Of a stretch of 24,433 bases of DNA, positions 1 through 7,629 are shown piece after piece (within the stretch, counting starts at the first letter, position 1; every line of letters begins with the position of its first letter). The stretch lies in assembly GCA_934654605.1 (NCBI GenBank), contig CAKUGH010000021.1, forward strand, positions 1 to 24,433. The letters run 5' to 3'. The notes under the pieces are model-generated. The model searched no databases. It was not told the origin of the DNA and worked only from the letters and a program-made list of their open reading frames with translations. Source of the stretch: an uncultured Collinsella sp. (GTDB lineage: Bacteria; Actinomycetota; Coriobacteriia; Coriobacteriales; Coriobacteriaceae). Position numbers and translations under genes: made by a program.

Positions 1-500
1 TGGTTCGTGTCGACATAGAGACCATCGTCATGGCCGCCGGTCCCGTGCCATCGCTTATCGTGCTTCGCGAGCGCTGCGGCAAGTCGGATTCGACGGCACC
101 CCTGCGTTCGCTTTCCATTCAGACCGGCTCGTTTGAGGCCGCGGCCATTAGCCGTGGCATCGATAGCGGTCGCGCCGAGCGCCCGATAACGCATGACCTG
201 CTGCTTGATACCGTCGATGCCCTGGGCGCCAAGCTCGAGCGCATCGAGATCGTCCGCGCCGAGCCGCCGGTGTTCTATGCGACGATTGTCGTGCTGGTCG
301 ATGGTGACGAGCGCAAGGTTGACGCCCGCCCCAGTGACGCCATTGCCCTTGCCGTGCGCAGCAATGCCCCCATGTTTGTGGAGGACGACATCATGAATCG
401 CCTGGGTACCGTTTCTGCCCATGCCGAGGAAGTTGACGACGAGCGGGAGTTCGAGAAGTTCGACGAGTTCGTCCATACGCTCTCCCCCGATGATTTCTAA
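1..500 (+). CDS. Bifunctional nuclease (BFN/DUF151) domain protein, first base of start codon missing
   Basis: The frame is open from base 3 and begins V-R-V-D-I-E-T-I-V. BFN-domain proteins typically start with a Met followed by such an alternating valine strand. Bases 1-2 are 'tg', so the window probably cuts one base into an ATG, GTG or TTG start, giving about 166 residues. Diagnostic features are GSFEAAAI (the I/G-x-FEA-x-AI motif of the family), H-D-L-L-L-D-T-V, the strand F-Y-A-T-I-V-V and D-A-R-P-S-D-A-I-A-L-A-V-R, the most conserved BFN motif. The C-terminus (about 145-166) is acidic, as is usual. The family is named after a nuclease activity reported for a plant member; the substrate in bacteria is not established. 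It heads a tight run of three genes on the plus strand. The family call is sure; the function is not. Confidence 0.88.
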   Translation, partial: VRVDIETIVMAAGPVPSLIVLRERCGKSDSTAPLRSLSIQTGSFEAAAISRGIDSGRAERPITHDLLLDTVDALGAKLERIEIVRAEPPVFYATIVVLVDGDERKVDARPSDAIALAVRSNAPMFVEDDIMNRLGTVSAHAEEVDDEREFEKFDEFVHTLSPDDF

Positions 501-530
501 ATGTCTGGCACGCGAGCTGAGAGGTCGCTG

Positions 531-887
531 ATGGGTACCCGCGTATCGGCTGAAGCGGCCGCCATCGCGCGTGAAGCCCAGATGCGCTCGGAGGCATCCG
601 AGGCGGCTCGCATCGCCTATGTGACGCAGGCCCGCACGCTTCGCGAGCGCCGCGGCTCCTATATCAAGATGGTTATCATCTCCGCTCTTGTCGCGGCAAT
701 CTGCTCGCGCCTTCGTGGTACAGTTGGTGCGCTTGGGTTTTCGATTTCAACAGGCTTGGTAATCTGGGGTGTGGTCGATGCAGTAATGCTGACCAACCAG
801 ATCAAGGTGCTCGACAAGCGCGCGGCAGACATGATGCGCGCCCGCGACGCTGCCGCCAAGATCGCTGCCGAGGCACAAGAACTGTAA
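531..887 (+). CDS. Small two-helix membrane protein of unknown function
   Basis: 118 residues. I chose the ATG at 531 because GAGAGG at 519-524 lies 6 nt upstream. An in-frame ATG at 501 touches the previous stop codon and has no separate ribosome-binding site. The N-terminal 40 residues are charged and alanine-rich, probably helical. A hydrophobic segment at about 46-59 and a second at about 65-87 are joined by a short R-L-R-G turn. The C-terminal 30 residues (K-R-A-A-D-M-M-R-A-R-D-A-A-A-K) form another likely amphipathic helix. This suggests a hairpin in the membrane with both tails on the same side, probably cytoplasmic given the flanking arginines and lysines. I do not recognise a family. 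It sits 30 nt after the BFN gene and 30 nt before the next gene, so co-transcription is likely. Confidence 0.75.
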   Translation: MGTRVSAEAAAIAREAQMRSEASEAARIAYVTQARTLRERRGSYIKMVIISALVAAICSRLRGTVGALGFSISTGLVIWGVVDAVMLTNQIKVLDKRAADMMRARDAAAKIAAEAQEL

Positions 888-917
888 CGACGCCGGACTC
901 GATGGGAAGGTCTAAAG

Positions 918-1367
918 ATGGCACAGGATATGCAGGACGCCGGTAACGTCTCCGCCGAGCTCGACGCCATGGTGTGTGACCTGATTGGCGCGTTCTTGGA
1001 CGACCTTGCCGCCGGCGAGAATCCGGGTGTGGTCGTGGCGATCGAGGACGCCGCTTCCAACCGCTATCTGGCGGCACTCGACGAGGACGGCGAAGAGGCG
1101 TGCCTGGAGGCTGCCACCAACTTTATCTCCGAGCACAAGATGGGCCTTAAAGACGAGGGCCTGGGCCGTATCGCTCGCTATGCCATCGGCTATACCGGCT
1201 GCGTCGAGATCGACGGCGGTTATCACGACGCTCTGCTCGTGAGCTTCTTTGAAACTACGCTCGAGAGCGGTTTTTCGGCATATGTGCTGTATGAGGGCAT
1301 GGGTGCCGGCGATGGTTTTATGTGGAGCGACCCTGAACCTGCAGGTGAGGAAACCCCTCTTATCTAA
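918..1367 (+). CDS. Hypothetical acidic protein, 149 residues
   Basis: The start ATG at 918 is preceded by a GGGAAGG ribosome-binding site at about 904-910. The protein is strongly acidic, with no signal peptide and no membrane segment. It begins with a helical stretch (residues 10-33), followed by alternating strands such as G-V-V-V-A-I-E-D and Y-L-A-A-L-D-E-D-G-E-E. Later comes a Gly/Tyr-rich region (about 92-105) and two strands ending in F-S-A-Y-V-L-Y-E-G-M-G. The pattern is of a small soluble alpha/beta protein. I do not recognise the family. It is the last gene of the run with the BFN and two-helix genes and is followed by a 117-nt gap before typA, which is probably a separate transcript. 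Confidence 0.75.
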   Translation: MAQDMQDAGNVSAELDAMVCDLIGAFLDDLAAGENPGVVVAIEDAASNRYLAALDEDGEEACLEAATNFISEHKMGLKDEGLGRIARYAIGYTGCVEIDGGYHDALLVSFFETTLESGFSAYVLYEGMGAGDGFMWSDPEPAGEETPLI

Positions 1368-1484
1368 AATCGCTAAAATAAACGAGTTTTCGGTAAAAGG
1401 CTCAATATTTCCGCCGAGCGTTGCATTGCTGGGCGGGCCGCATACGCGTGCCGTTTGTATATGGATAGAAGATAGGGGAACTAC

Positions 1485-3323
<1,839 letters not shown>

Positions 3324-3353
3324 GCGCTGGGGCTTATAACCGCCAACAAGAAA

Positions 3354-3385
3354 GGGCGTCGACCGCAATGGTCGGCGCCCTTTTT
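3354..3385 (+). terminator. Intrinsic terminator of typA
   Basis: Arms 3354-3364 and 3370-3380 form an 11-bp stem with one G-U pair around a 5-nt loop (gcaat), followed directly by TTTTT at 3381-3385. It lies 30 nt after the typA stop codon. Confidence 0.9.
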
Positions 3386-3412
3386 GGTGCCATGGGGTCA
3401 GGTGGCTTTGCA

Positions 3413-3445
3413 CCACCACAAAGGTGCCTGGCCCTTTTGTGGTGG
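3413..3445. repeat. Inverted repeat between convergent genes
   Basis: A perfect 10-nt inverted repeat, ccaccacaaa at 3413-3422 and tttgtggtgg at 3436-3445, has a 13-nt loop. It lies between typA and the oppositely oriented bactofilin-like gene. Neither strand has a clean U-tract after it, so it may be an imperfect terminator for the minus-strand gene or simply a palindromic spacer. Confidence 0.5.
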
Positions 3446-3467
3446 TTGCTTTTGCGGTGGTTGGCGG

Positions 3468-4616
3468 CTAGGCGGTGGGGAGTCCTGGCGTGTCGGAGGC
3501 TTGTTGGGGCTTGAGATGGGCGTTTCGCCAGATGATCTGGATAACGTAGCCGAGCATAAAGACAAAGGCCACGCCGCCGATGAAGTCGCCGATGAGGGGA
3601 AGTCCTGTGAGGGCGCCTGCGGCCACACCGCCGACGGCTGCCATGGCGTAGCGGTTCTGATTATGTCCGACCATGCGGGCGATTGCGCACCCCGCAAAAG
3701 CGGTGGAGACCAGTGCGATGCCAATCACAGCGCACAGAAGGGCTCCGGCGAGCGATAGCCCAGCGATCGAGATGATCAGCAACAGGACGGCGGGGACGAT
3801 AGCAACCGTGCCGACAAGACCACTCACCCACAGGGGCGTGGGACGTTGATGGAGCATGCCGGCAGCGCTGGCGGTCGCACGCGGAAAGACGAACTCGAGA
3901 AGAATTGCGATAAAGCAGGTCGAGAGAGCCGAAGCCGCGATACCGCCGATGATGTCGTTAACGGTCGTGGCCGCGCTTTCGTTCTCGGTGCGGTCAATCT
4001 TGAGCGCGCCGACCTTGGCCCCTGCTGCGCGCTCGGGATCCTCGGAAACGTGTGCGTTCACGGTGCCGGAGATGCGGGCGTTTTTACCCAGGATGAGCTT
4101 GTCGGCCCAAACCTCGACATCGCCATCGACGGTGCCATCGATGGTCACCGTGTCGCCCGCGAGTGCCGCCGACTTGACGGAGCCGCGCAGGGCGACCGTC
4201 TCGCCTACCGCGTAGAAGCAGCTGGCGGTGCTATCGGTGTTGAGGACGACGTGCTGGCCGGCAACCGTAACGCTGCCGTCAACCGTGGTCTTGGCGATAT
4301 CGATGGTGCGCGCTGCCAGGCGAATGGCGCCGCCCACGGTGCAATCGCGAATCGAAAGCGAATCGCCCGCGGCGATGATATCGCGGTCGATGGAGGCGTC
4401 GTCCAGGTTAAAGTTCTGGCCGGCCCAGTACAGGTCGCCCTCGACGCCGGACGGATTGGAGTCGTTATCGGTTGCAAGAACGTTGCCGGCGGTGTCCGTG
4501 CCAGCAAACGATACCGTGGGAAGAACGGTGAGCGCCAGCGCGATGAGCGCGAGAAGCATGATGAAACGGCCGTGCGTTTTGCGACGCTGGCTCGGTGAGA
4601 ATTGGCTGCAAGGCAT
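3468..4616 (-). CDS. Exported bactofilin-like (polymer-forming) protein with C-terminal membrane domain
   Basis: 382 residues. Residues 1-38 look like a signal peptide: basic Q-R-R-K-T-H-G-R, a hydrophobic core, then S-F-A|G. Residues about 57-190 are a run of short beta repeats of the bactofilin type (G-D-L-Y-W-A-G, A-G-D-S-L-S-I, G-G-A-I-R-L-A-A-R, D-G-S-V-T-V-A-G, I-D-G-T-V-D-G-D-V-E-V-W), which predict a right-handed beta-helix. A charged linker follows. Then come four or five hydrophobic segments (about 222-245, 264-286, 288-312, 324-343 and 345-363). The plan 'signal peptide, bactofilin-like helix, membrane domain' is known from Gram-positive proteins annotated as polymer-forming cytoskeletal; here the beta domain would face outside. 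The ribosome-binding site on the minus strand is GAAGGA (complement of 4622-4627), 5 nt before the ATG. The physiological role is unknown. Confidence 0.82.
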   Translation of the reverse strand: MPCSQFSPSQRRKTHGRFIMLLALIALALTVLPTVSFAGTDTAGNVLATDNDSNPSGVEGDLYWAGQNFNLDDASIDRDIIAAGDSLSIRDCTVGGAIRLAARTIDIAKTTVDGSVTVAGQHVVLNTDSTASCFYAVGETVALRGSVKSAALAGDTVTIDGTVDGDVEVWADKLILGKNARISGTVNAHVSEDPERAAGAKVGALKIDRTENESAATTVNDIIGGIAASALSTCFIAILLEFVFPRATASAAGMLHQRPTPLWVSGLVGTVAIVPAVLLLIISIAGLSLAGALLCAVIGIALVSTAFAGCAIARMVGHNQNRYAMAAVGGVAAGALTGLPLIGDFIGGVAFVFMLGYVIQIIWRNAHLKPQQASDTPGLPTA

Positions 4617-4628
4617 AGATGGTCCTTC

Positions 4629-4653
4629 GTTAGGTGCTCAACAGGTACCTAAC
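4629..4653 (-). promoter_or_regulatory. Inverted repeat just upstream of the bactofilin-like gene
   Basis: gttaggt (4629-4635) and acctaac (4647-4653) are perfectly complementary 7-mers with an 11-nt gap, directly abutting the ribosome-binding site of the minus-strand gene. Two ggtacc-containing sequences (4644-4649 and 4656-4661) overlap or follow it. It may be an operator or a leader hairpin that affects translation; no regulator can be named. Confidence 0.4.
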
Positions 4654-4679
4654 AGGGTACCCAACGCGCGGGCCCTCTA

Positions 4680-4715
4680 AAAGAACCTCCCGGTTGCATT
4701 TCGAGGTGCAAGGTT
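4680..4715 (-). terminator. Probable intrinsic terminator of the TRIC-family gene
   Basis: Read on the minus strand, AACC plus TTGCA pairs with TGCAA plus GGTT, with an 8-nt loop and a 6-nt bulge, and is followed by CTTTT. It starts 8 nt after the stop codon of the gene ending at 4723. The bulge makes it weaker than the other terminators here. Confidence 0.45.
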
Positions 4716-4722
4716 GCGCCGG

Positions 4723-5412
4723 TTACTTTTTTCGGCGCAAAAAGCGAGCGATATCTTCCTCGGTGGGGCTTTTGATGTCAAAGCGTAGCGACAGCCAGCG
4801 TAGCCCCATGGTCACTGCGACGCACACGATGAGGGCGGTGATGTTGCTGACGAGCCCGCTCATAACGAGACACACATAGCTTGCCGATCCGGCGATTGCT
4901 GCAATGGCGTAAAAGTTGGTGCGCTGGAAGATGCCCGGCACCACACCCATAAAGCTGTCGCGCAGCATGCCGCCGCCCACCGCGGTGAAAAAGCCCATCA
5001 TGATGCAAACCGCCGGCGCGAAGCCATAAACCAGGGCCTTATCGGCGCCGGTAGCGGCGTAGATGCCGACCGAGATGATGTCGAGCAATGGGATGAGTTT
5101 CTCGGGTTTATCGACGATTGCCGGGAAGATATAGATGATGGCGGCCGTCGCGATAGAGAGCGGCAGCGCCATGGGCTGGTTGAGAATGTAGACGTTGCCG
5201 ACTTGGAGCGTCATATCGCGCAAAAGACCGCCGCCCAGGCCACAGACCACGGCAAGTGCGACTGCACCCACCAGGTCGAGTTTGTGCTCGCGCGCGACCA
5301 GCACGCCCGAGATCGAAGCCGCGACAACGGCGAACATCTCGAGCCAAAATGGGATAGCGACCATGGCATCCGAAGCGTGTGCAGTAACGGTCATAGCGGC
5401 GACGACGGGCAA
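4723..5412 (-). CDS. TRIC-family (UPF0126, YadS/YicG-like) membrane protein
   Basis: 229 residues from a TTG start at 5412. I chose this start because AAAAGGA (complement of 5419-5425) lies 6 nt upstream. The frame is open to an ATG at 5628, but that extension runs through a palindromic element and has no family similarity. Candidate ATGs at 5454 and 5394 lack ribosome-binding sites. The protein has about seven hydrophobic segments arranged as two related halves, each with the signature G-G-G-x-L-R-D (C-G-L-G-G-G-L-L-R-D and A-V-G-G-G-M-L-R-D). The repeated glycine-rich kink is the hallmark of the TRIC/UPF0126 family, whose prokaryotic members form trimeric cation channels. The C-terminus is basic (F-L-R-R-K-K). 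The ion carried cannot be read from the sequence. It lies upstream of the bactofilin-like gene, separated from it by a probable terminator. Confidence 0.88.
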   Translation of the reverse strand: MPVVAAMTVTAHASDAMVAIPFWLEMFAVVAASISGVLVAREHKLDLVGAVALAVVCGLGGGLLRDMTLQVGNVYILNQPMALPLSIATAAIIYIFPAIVDKPEKLIPLLDIISVGIYAATGADKALVYGFAPAVCIMMGFFTAVGGGMLRDSFMGVVPGIFQRTNFYAIAAIAGSASYVCLVMSGLVSNITALIVCVAVTMGLRWLSLRFDIKSPTEEDIARFLRRKK

Positions 5413-5542
5413 GATGGGTCCTTTTGGTTGTGGGTTTAGACAATGCCCGTACATAGTACATGGTTGTCGGGCATCGCGACCCCATTCCTCGGCAAACGGT
5501 CGGCAGCGGGTGCGGGCGTGGCATTGCTGGAATGCCAGGGGT

Positions 5543-5626
5543 CCAAAACATGTACGCCACCCTCCAAAAATGACATTTTTTGACATCTTTGGAGGCTGAC
5601 GTACATGTTTGGATTGAGCCCACGGC
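5543..5626 (+). repeat. 84-nt palindromic element, copy 1
   Basis: This stretch is an imperfect palindrome. A left arm of about 30 nt (from 5543) pairs with a right arm ending near 5612, around a centre containing two TGACAT-like boxes separated by a T-run. An 84-nt copy in the opposite orientation lies at 6731-6814. By eye about 71 of 84 positions agree, and almost all differences are transitions. The two copies bracket exactly one gene (5716-6723). Copy 1 also lies upstream of the divergently oriented TRIC gene. Confidence 0.85.
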
Positions 5627-5630
5627 ATGA

Positions 5631-5648
5631 GTGAGTTGATTTACTCAC
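5631..5648 (+). promoter_or_regulatory. Small palindrome upstream of the nuclease-like gene
   Basis: gtgagt at 5631-5636 and actcac at 5643-5648 are perfect inverted 6-mers around a 6-nt gap. A TATATT box follows at 5655-5660. This could be an operator with a promoter -10 box, but no good -35 box is placed 16-18 nt upstream, so the promoter part is weak. Confidence 0.35.
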
Positions 5649-5715
5649 ATCCGGTATATTTCCCCACTTCAACGGACATAAGAGTTGGATACCGGCTCAG
5701 AGCGAGAGGCCCTCA

Positions 5716-6723
5716 ATGGATACCCCTGTTCTCATTTCGCATAAAACCGCATGGCTTGTCCATCATGCACCCCAGAATTTGGTTCAGTCTCTTGCGCGGC
5801 ACGACTACCAGATAGGCGCACGAGGCATCTCCACCCAGCAACGCGTTGCGCGCATACGACAGGGCCTTACCGACTGCGGCATTCCGTCCGATATGCTCAA
5901 GACTATCGATATCTCGGTTGTATTCGAATTCGAGCGAATTCGCACCAAAGGCGTCATTTGCCACATTCTTGGACAAAATCTTCCCTACGAGCATATTGAC
6001 GAGTTGACGCCCGGAATCTTCATCACCGACGAAGCCTTCACCTTCGTGCTCGCTGCCGAGTGGATGGATAGGGTCGAATATCTCGAATATGGCTATGAAG
6101 TTTGCGGCGATTATCGCATGAGGCTCAATCCCGCCGACCCTTATACCGAGCAACCAGCCACTACCTCCAAGGATGAAATAACCGAACTGCTCGATCGGCA
6201 CCCCGGCAAACCCGGTGCCACACGTGCACGGCTCGCGCTCAGGCACATTTACGATCACTCGGCCTCGCCTATGGAGACCGCTTCGGCAATCGCCCTCTCG
6301 CTCCCAACAAGCGAAGGCGGTGTTGGCATCCGAGGTATCGAACTCAACAAACCGCTCGAGATTCCTCAACGTCTCTGGCATTGCGCCAAAGCTCGAACGC
6401 TCAAAATCGATGCGCTTGTTACCTACAAGCGCAGGGAGCTCGGTATCGAATATAAGGGCGGCTTTCACGACGAGGTCAAGCGCAAGGGGGCGGATGCGGA
6501 ACGAGAGGCAGTTCTCTCCCAAATGGGATATCGAATCGTTACGCTCACTTCGGCTCAGTTCAGCAGTCAGCTCGCCTTTCACCGCGCCATGAACAACATT
6601 CGCGAAGCGCTCGGCATGCCTCGCTGTACCGACACCGGGTACCAGAGAAAACAAAACGAACTACGCAAGGCGCTTATCCGCAACTGGAAAGGCGTGCGAG
6701 ACGAGGAGACACCTTCCGAATAG
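5716..6723 (+). CDS. Coriobacteriia-type protein with C-terminal PD-(D/E)XK-like (DUF559/VSR-fold) domain
   Basis: 335 residues. The ATG at 5716 follows GAGAGG at 5704-5709, 6 nt upstream. Residues about 1-110 are a mixed alpha/beta N-terminal region. Residues 122-215 carry motifs I recognise from uncharacterised Coriobacteriia proteins often labelled 'endonuclease domain-containing' or AbiEi-like: L-E-Y-G-Y-E-V-C-G-D-Y, S-A-S-P-M-E-T-A (182-189), and G-I-R-G-I-E-L-N. The C-terminal 225-300 fits a minimal nuclease core: Asp232 (K-I-D-A-L-V), then Glu245-x-Lys247 (I-E-Y-K-G-G), then A-E-R-E-A-V-L-S-Q-M-G-Y-R-I-V-T-L-T, the helix-strand ending typical of DUF559/VSR folds. Nuclease activity is an inference from D-x(12)-E-x-K. 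The gene stands alone between two inverted palindromes and its base use is visibly less GC-rich than typA or dnaB, which suggests acquisition. No toxin, methylase or helicase partner is adjacent. Confidence 0.75.
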   Translation: MDTPVLISHKTAWLVHHAPQNLVQSLARHDYQIGARGISTQQRVARIRQGLTDCGIPSDMLKTIDISVVFEFERIRTKGVICHILGQNLPYEHIDELTPGIFITDEAFTFVLAAEWMDRVEYLEYGYEVCGDYRMRLNPADPYTEQPATTSKDEITELLDRHPGKPGATRARLALRHIYDHSASPMETASAIALSLPTSEGGVGIRGIELNKPLEIPQRLWHCAKARTLKIDALVTYKRRELGIEYKGGFHDEVKRKGADAEREAVLSQMGYRIVTLTSAQFSSQLAFHRAMNNIREALGMPRCTDTGYQRKQNELRKALIRNWKGVRDEETPSE

Positions 6724-6730
6724 CGCCACT

Positions 6731-6814
6731 CCCATGAGCTCAATCCAAACGTGTGCGTCAGCCTTCAAAGATGTCGGAAAATGTCGGTTTTGGAGGGTGA
6801 CGTACACGTTTTGA
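6731..6814 (-). repeat. 84-nt palindromic element, copy 2 (inverted relative to copy 1)
   Basis: The reverse complement of this stretch aligns end to end with 5543-5626, with about 13 differences, mostly transitions. Long shared blocks include caccctccaaaa and cgtttggattgagc-like ends. It begins 8 nt after the stop codon of the nuclease-like gene, and its own arms are also complementary. Confidence 0.85.
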
Positions 6815-6821
6815 GGGAGGG

Positions 6822-6846
6822 GCGGGTTCGAATCCCTCCTCCTGCG
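6822..6846 (+). pseudogene. Orphan 3' fragment of a tRNA gene (T-arm plus acceptor strand)
   Basis: Positions 6824-6843 are identical over 20 nt to the T-arm and acceptor 3' strand of tRNA-Ser(CGA) 70 nt away, but on the opposite strand. The T-loop TTCGAAT is intact (6827-6833). The following bases ctcctgc-g would be an acceptor 3' strand plus discriminator, but no CCA follows. No D-arm or anticodon arm exists upstream, where copy 2 of the palindrome lies instead. It looks like a tRNA remnant left by rearrangement or integration. Confidence 0.6.
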
Positions 6847-6864
6847 CGTTATTGGGCTGTGCTC

Positions 6865-6895
6865 AAAAAAGAAAAAAGCCCCATTGCTGGGGCTT
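6865..6895 (-). terminator. Terminator downstream of tRNA-Ser(CGA)
   Basis: On the minus strand, AAGCCCC (complement of 6889-6895) pairs with GGGGCTT (complement of 6876-6882) around a 6-nt loop and runs into TTTTTTCTTTTTT (complement of 6865-6877). It begins 12 nt after the tRNA 3' end. Confidence 0.88.
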
Positions 6896-6906
6896 GTACC
6901 ATCTAA

Positions 6907-6997
6907 TGGCGGAGGAGGAGGGATTCGAACCCTCGTGACCTTATACAGGCCAAACGGTTTTCGAGACCGCCGCATTCAACCACTCTGCCACCCCTCC
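6907..6997 (-). tRNA. tRNA-Ser(CGA)
   Basis: A 91-nt class II tRNA including an encoded CCA (complement of 6907-6909). The acceptor stem GGAGGGG/CTCCTCC closes with one G-U pair, and discriminator G73 is the serine identity base. The anticodon loop is C-T-C-G-A-A-A with anticodon CGA (complement of 6961-6963), reading UCG. The long variable arm and the T-arm GAGGG-TTCGAAT-CCCTC are present. It has its own terminator downstream and sits 47 nt after tRNA-Ser(GGA), from which it is separated by another terminator. Confidence 0.95.
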
Positions 6998-7006
6998 GCG
7001 TGGGGT

Positions 7007-7035
7007 AAAAACAAAGCAGGCCCGAGGCCTGCTTT
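7007..7035 (-). terminator. Terminator between the two serine tRNAs
   Basis: On the minus strand a perfect 10-bp stem (complements of 7026-7035 and 7013-7022) with a 3-nt loop is followed by GTTTTT. It ends tRNA-Ser(GGA) transcription, so the downstream tRNA-Ser(CGA) depends on read-through or on its own weak promoter. Confidence 0.88.
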
Positions 7036-7044
7036 GGAATTAAC

Positions 7045-7135
7045 TGGCGGAGAGTCAGGGATTTGAACCCTGGAGACGCTTTTGACGCCTACACGATTTC
7101 CAATCGTGCTCCTTCGGCCACTCGGACAACTCTCC
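7045..7135 (-). tRNA. tRNA-Ser(GGA)
   Basis: A 91-nt class II tRNA with encoded CCA (complement of 7045-7047). The acceptor stem GGAGAGT/ACTCTCC is perfect, with discriminator G. The anticodon stem CACGA/TCGTG encloses T-T-G-G-A-A-A, anticodon GGA (complement of 7099-7101), reading UCC and UCU. A long variable arm and the T-arm CAGGG-TTCAAAT-CCCTG are present. Confidence 0.96.
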
Positions 7136-7151
7136 GTTAAATGCGAAAGTC

Positions 7152-7179
7152 AGTATACACGAGGAATCGCAAAGTGCAA
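7152..7179 (-). promoter_or_regulatory. Sigma-70-type promoter of tRNA-Ser(GGA)
   Basis: On the minus strand, TTGCAC (complement of 7174-7179) and TATACT (complement of 7152-7157) are spaced by 16 nt. The predicted transcription start is about 10 nt before the mature tRNA 5' end. Confidence 0.75.
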
Positions 7180-7629
7180 ACAGAAAAGTTGGCATTTTTT
7201 AAAACGCTTGGCTTTGTGACGGGATCTAGGAGGCCAAAAACGGGCTCTGACCAGCATGGCTGCATGCAACAAATTGTTCAAAATAGGTATTTATAGACGA
7301 CGTGGCAGTAATTTTAAAAATCTTTGAACGGGGTTGTGAACCACTGGTATGCATTTCGCGACCACAGCCTTGCAATTGCTGACCTGCGATTTGATTTGGT
7401 TTGTCCCTGCAGCGCCGTATCTTGTCCACGGATCCGTCAAGCATTTGGTCAGCATTTGGTTGGAAGACGCATGAAGCGCCGTGTGAGTATGGACATATGT
7501 GGAGGTCATGAGGTTGTAGCTGCATATTCTTGCAGCCTGGGAGGTTGAAAGATATTATTACCAAGTCTTTTCCTGCTTCAGGCGCACCTTCACGACCTGA
7601 AGCCACATTTGCCCAGAGGAGGTGACAAT
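7180..7629 (+). other. Long AT-richer leader region before rpsF, no convincing gene
   Basis: About 450 bp with lower GC than the flanks. Open frames of 74 aa (plus) and 126 aa (minus) occur, but neither has a good ribosome-binding site or recognisable protein features, so I reject them. Visible structure: near-palindrome aacaaattgtt near 7268; tandem gcatttggt at 7441-7449 and 7452-7460; a hairpin gctgca/tgcagc (7519-7524, 7531-7536) bracketed by direct repeats gaggttg (7510-7516, 7541-7547); and a hairpin at 7575-7603. The rpsF promoter must lie here, but no box pair is strong enough to name. Confidence 0.6.
7575..7603 (+). promoter_or_regulatory. Leader hairpin upstream of rpsF, candidate autoregulatory site
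   Basis: gcttcagg (7575-7582) and cctgaagc (7596-7603) form a perfect 8-bp stem with a 13-nt loop. It ends 12 nt before the ribosome-binding site of rpsF. In several bacteria the S6:S18 complex represses its operon through a leader hairpin; whether this loop carries that motif I cannot confirm. There is no U-tract, so it is not a terminator. Confidence 0.4.

Noticed and set aside
3520..4600. Plus-strand frames opposite the bactofilin-like gene
   Set aside because: The minus-strand product has a signal peptide, beta repeats and membrane segments, while the plus-strand products are low-complexity shadows.
5413..5628. N-terminal extension of the TRIC protein to an ATG at 5628
   Set aside because: The extension crosses palindromic copy 1, has no ribosome-binding site and is not part of the family; TTG at 5412 has AAAAGGA at good spacing.
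5543..6814. The two palindrome copies as a CRISPR array or as insertion-sequence ends with a transposase
   Set aside because: Only two copies in inverted orientation with one gene between them; the encoded protein lacks recognisable DDE, HUH, serine or tyrosine recombinase motifs.
7226..7606. 126-codon minus-strand frame and a 74-codon plus-strand frame in the rpsF leader
   Set aside because: No ribosome-binding site, odd composition and mutual overlap; more likely non-coding leader.
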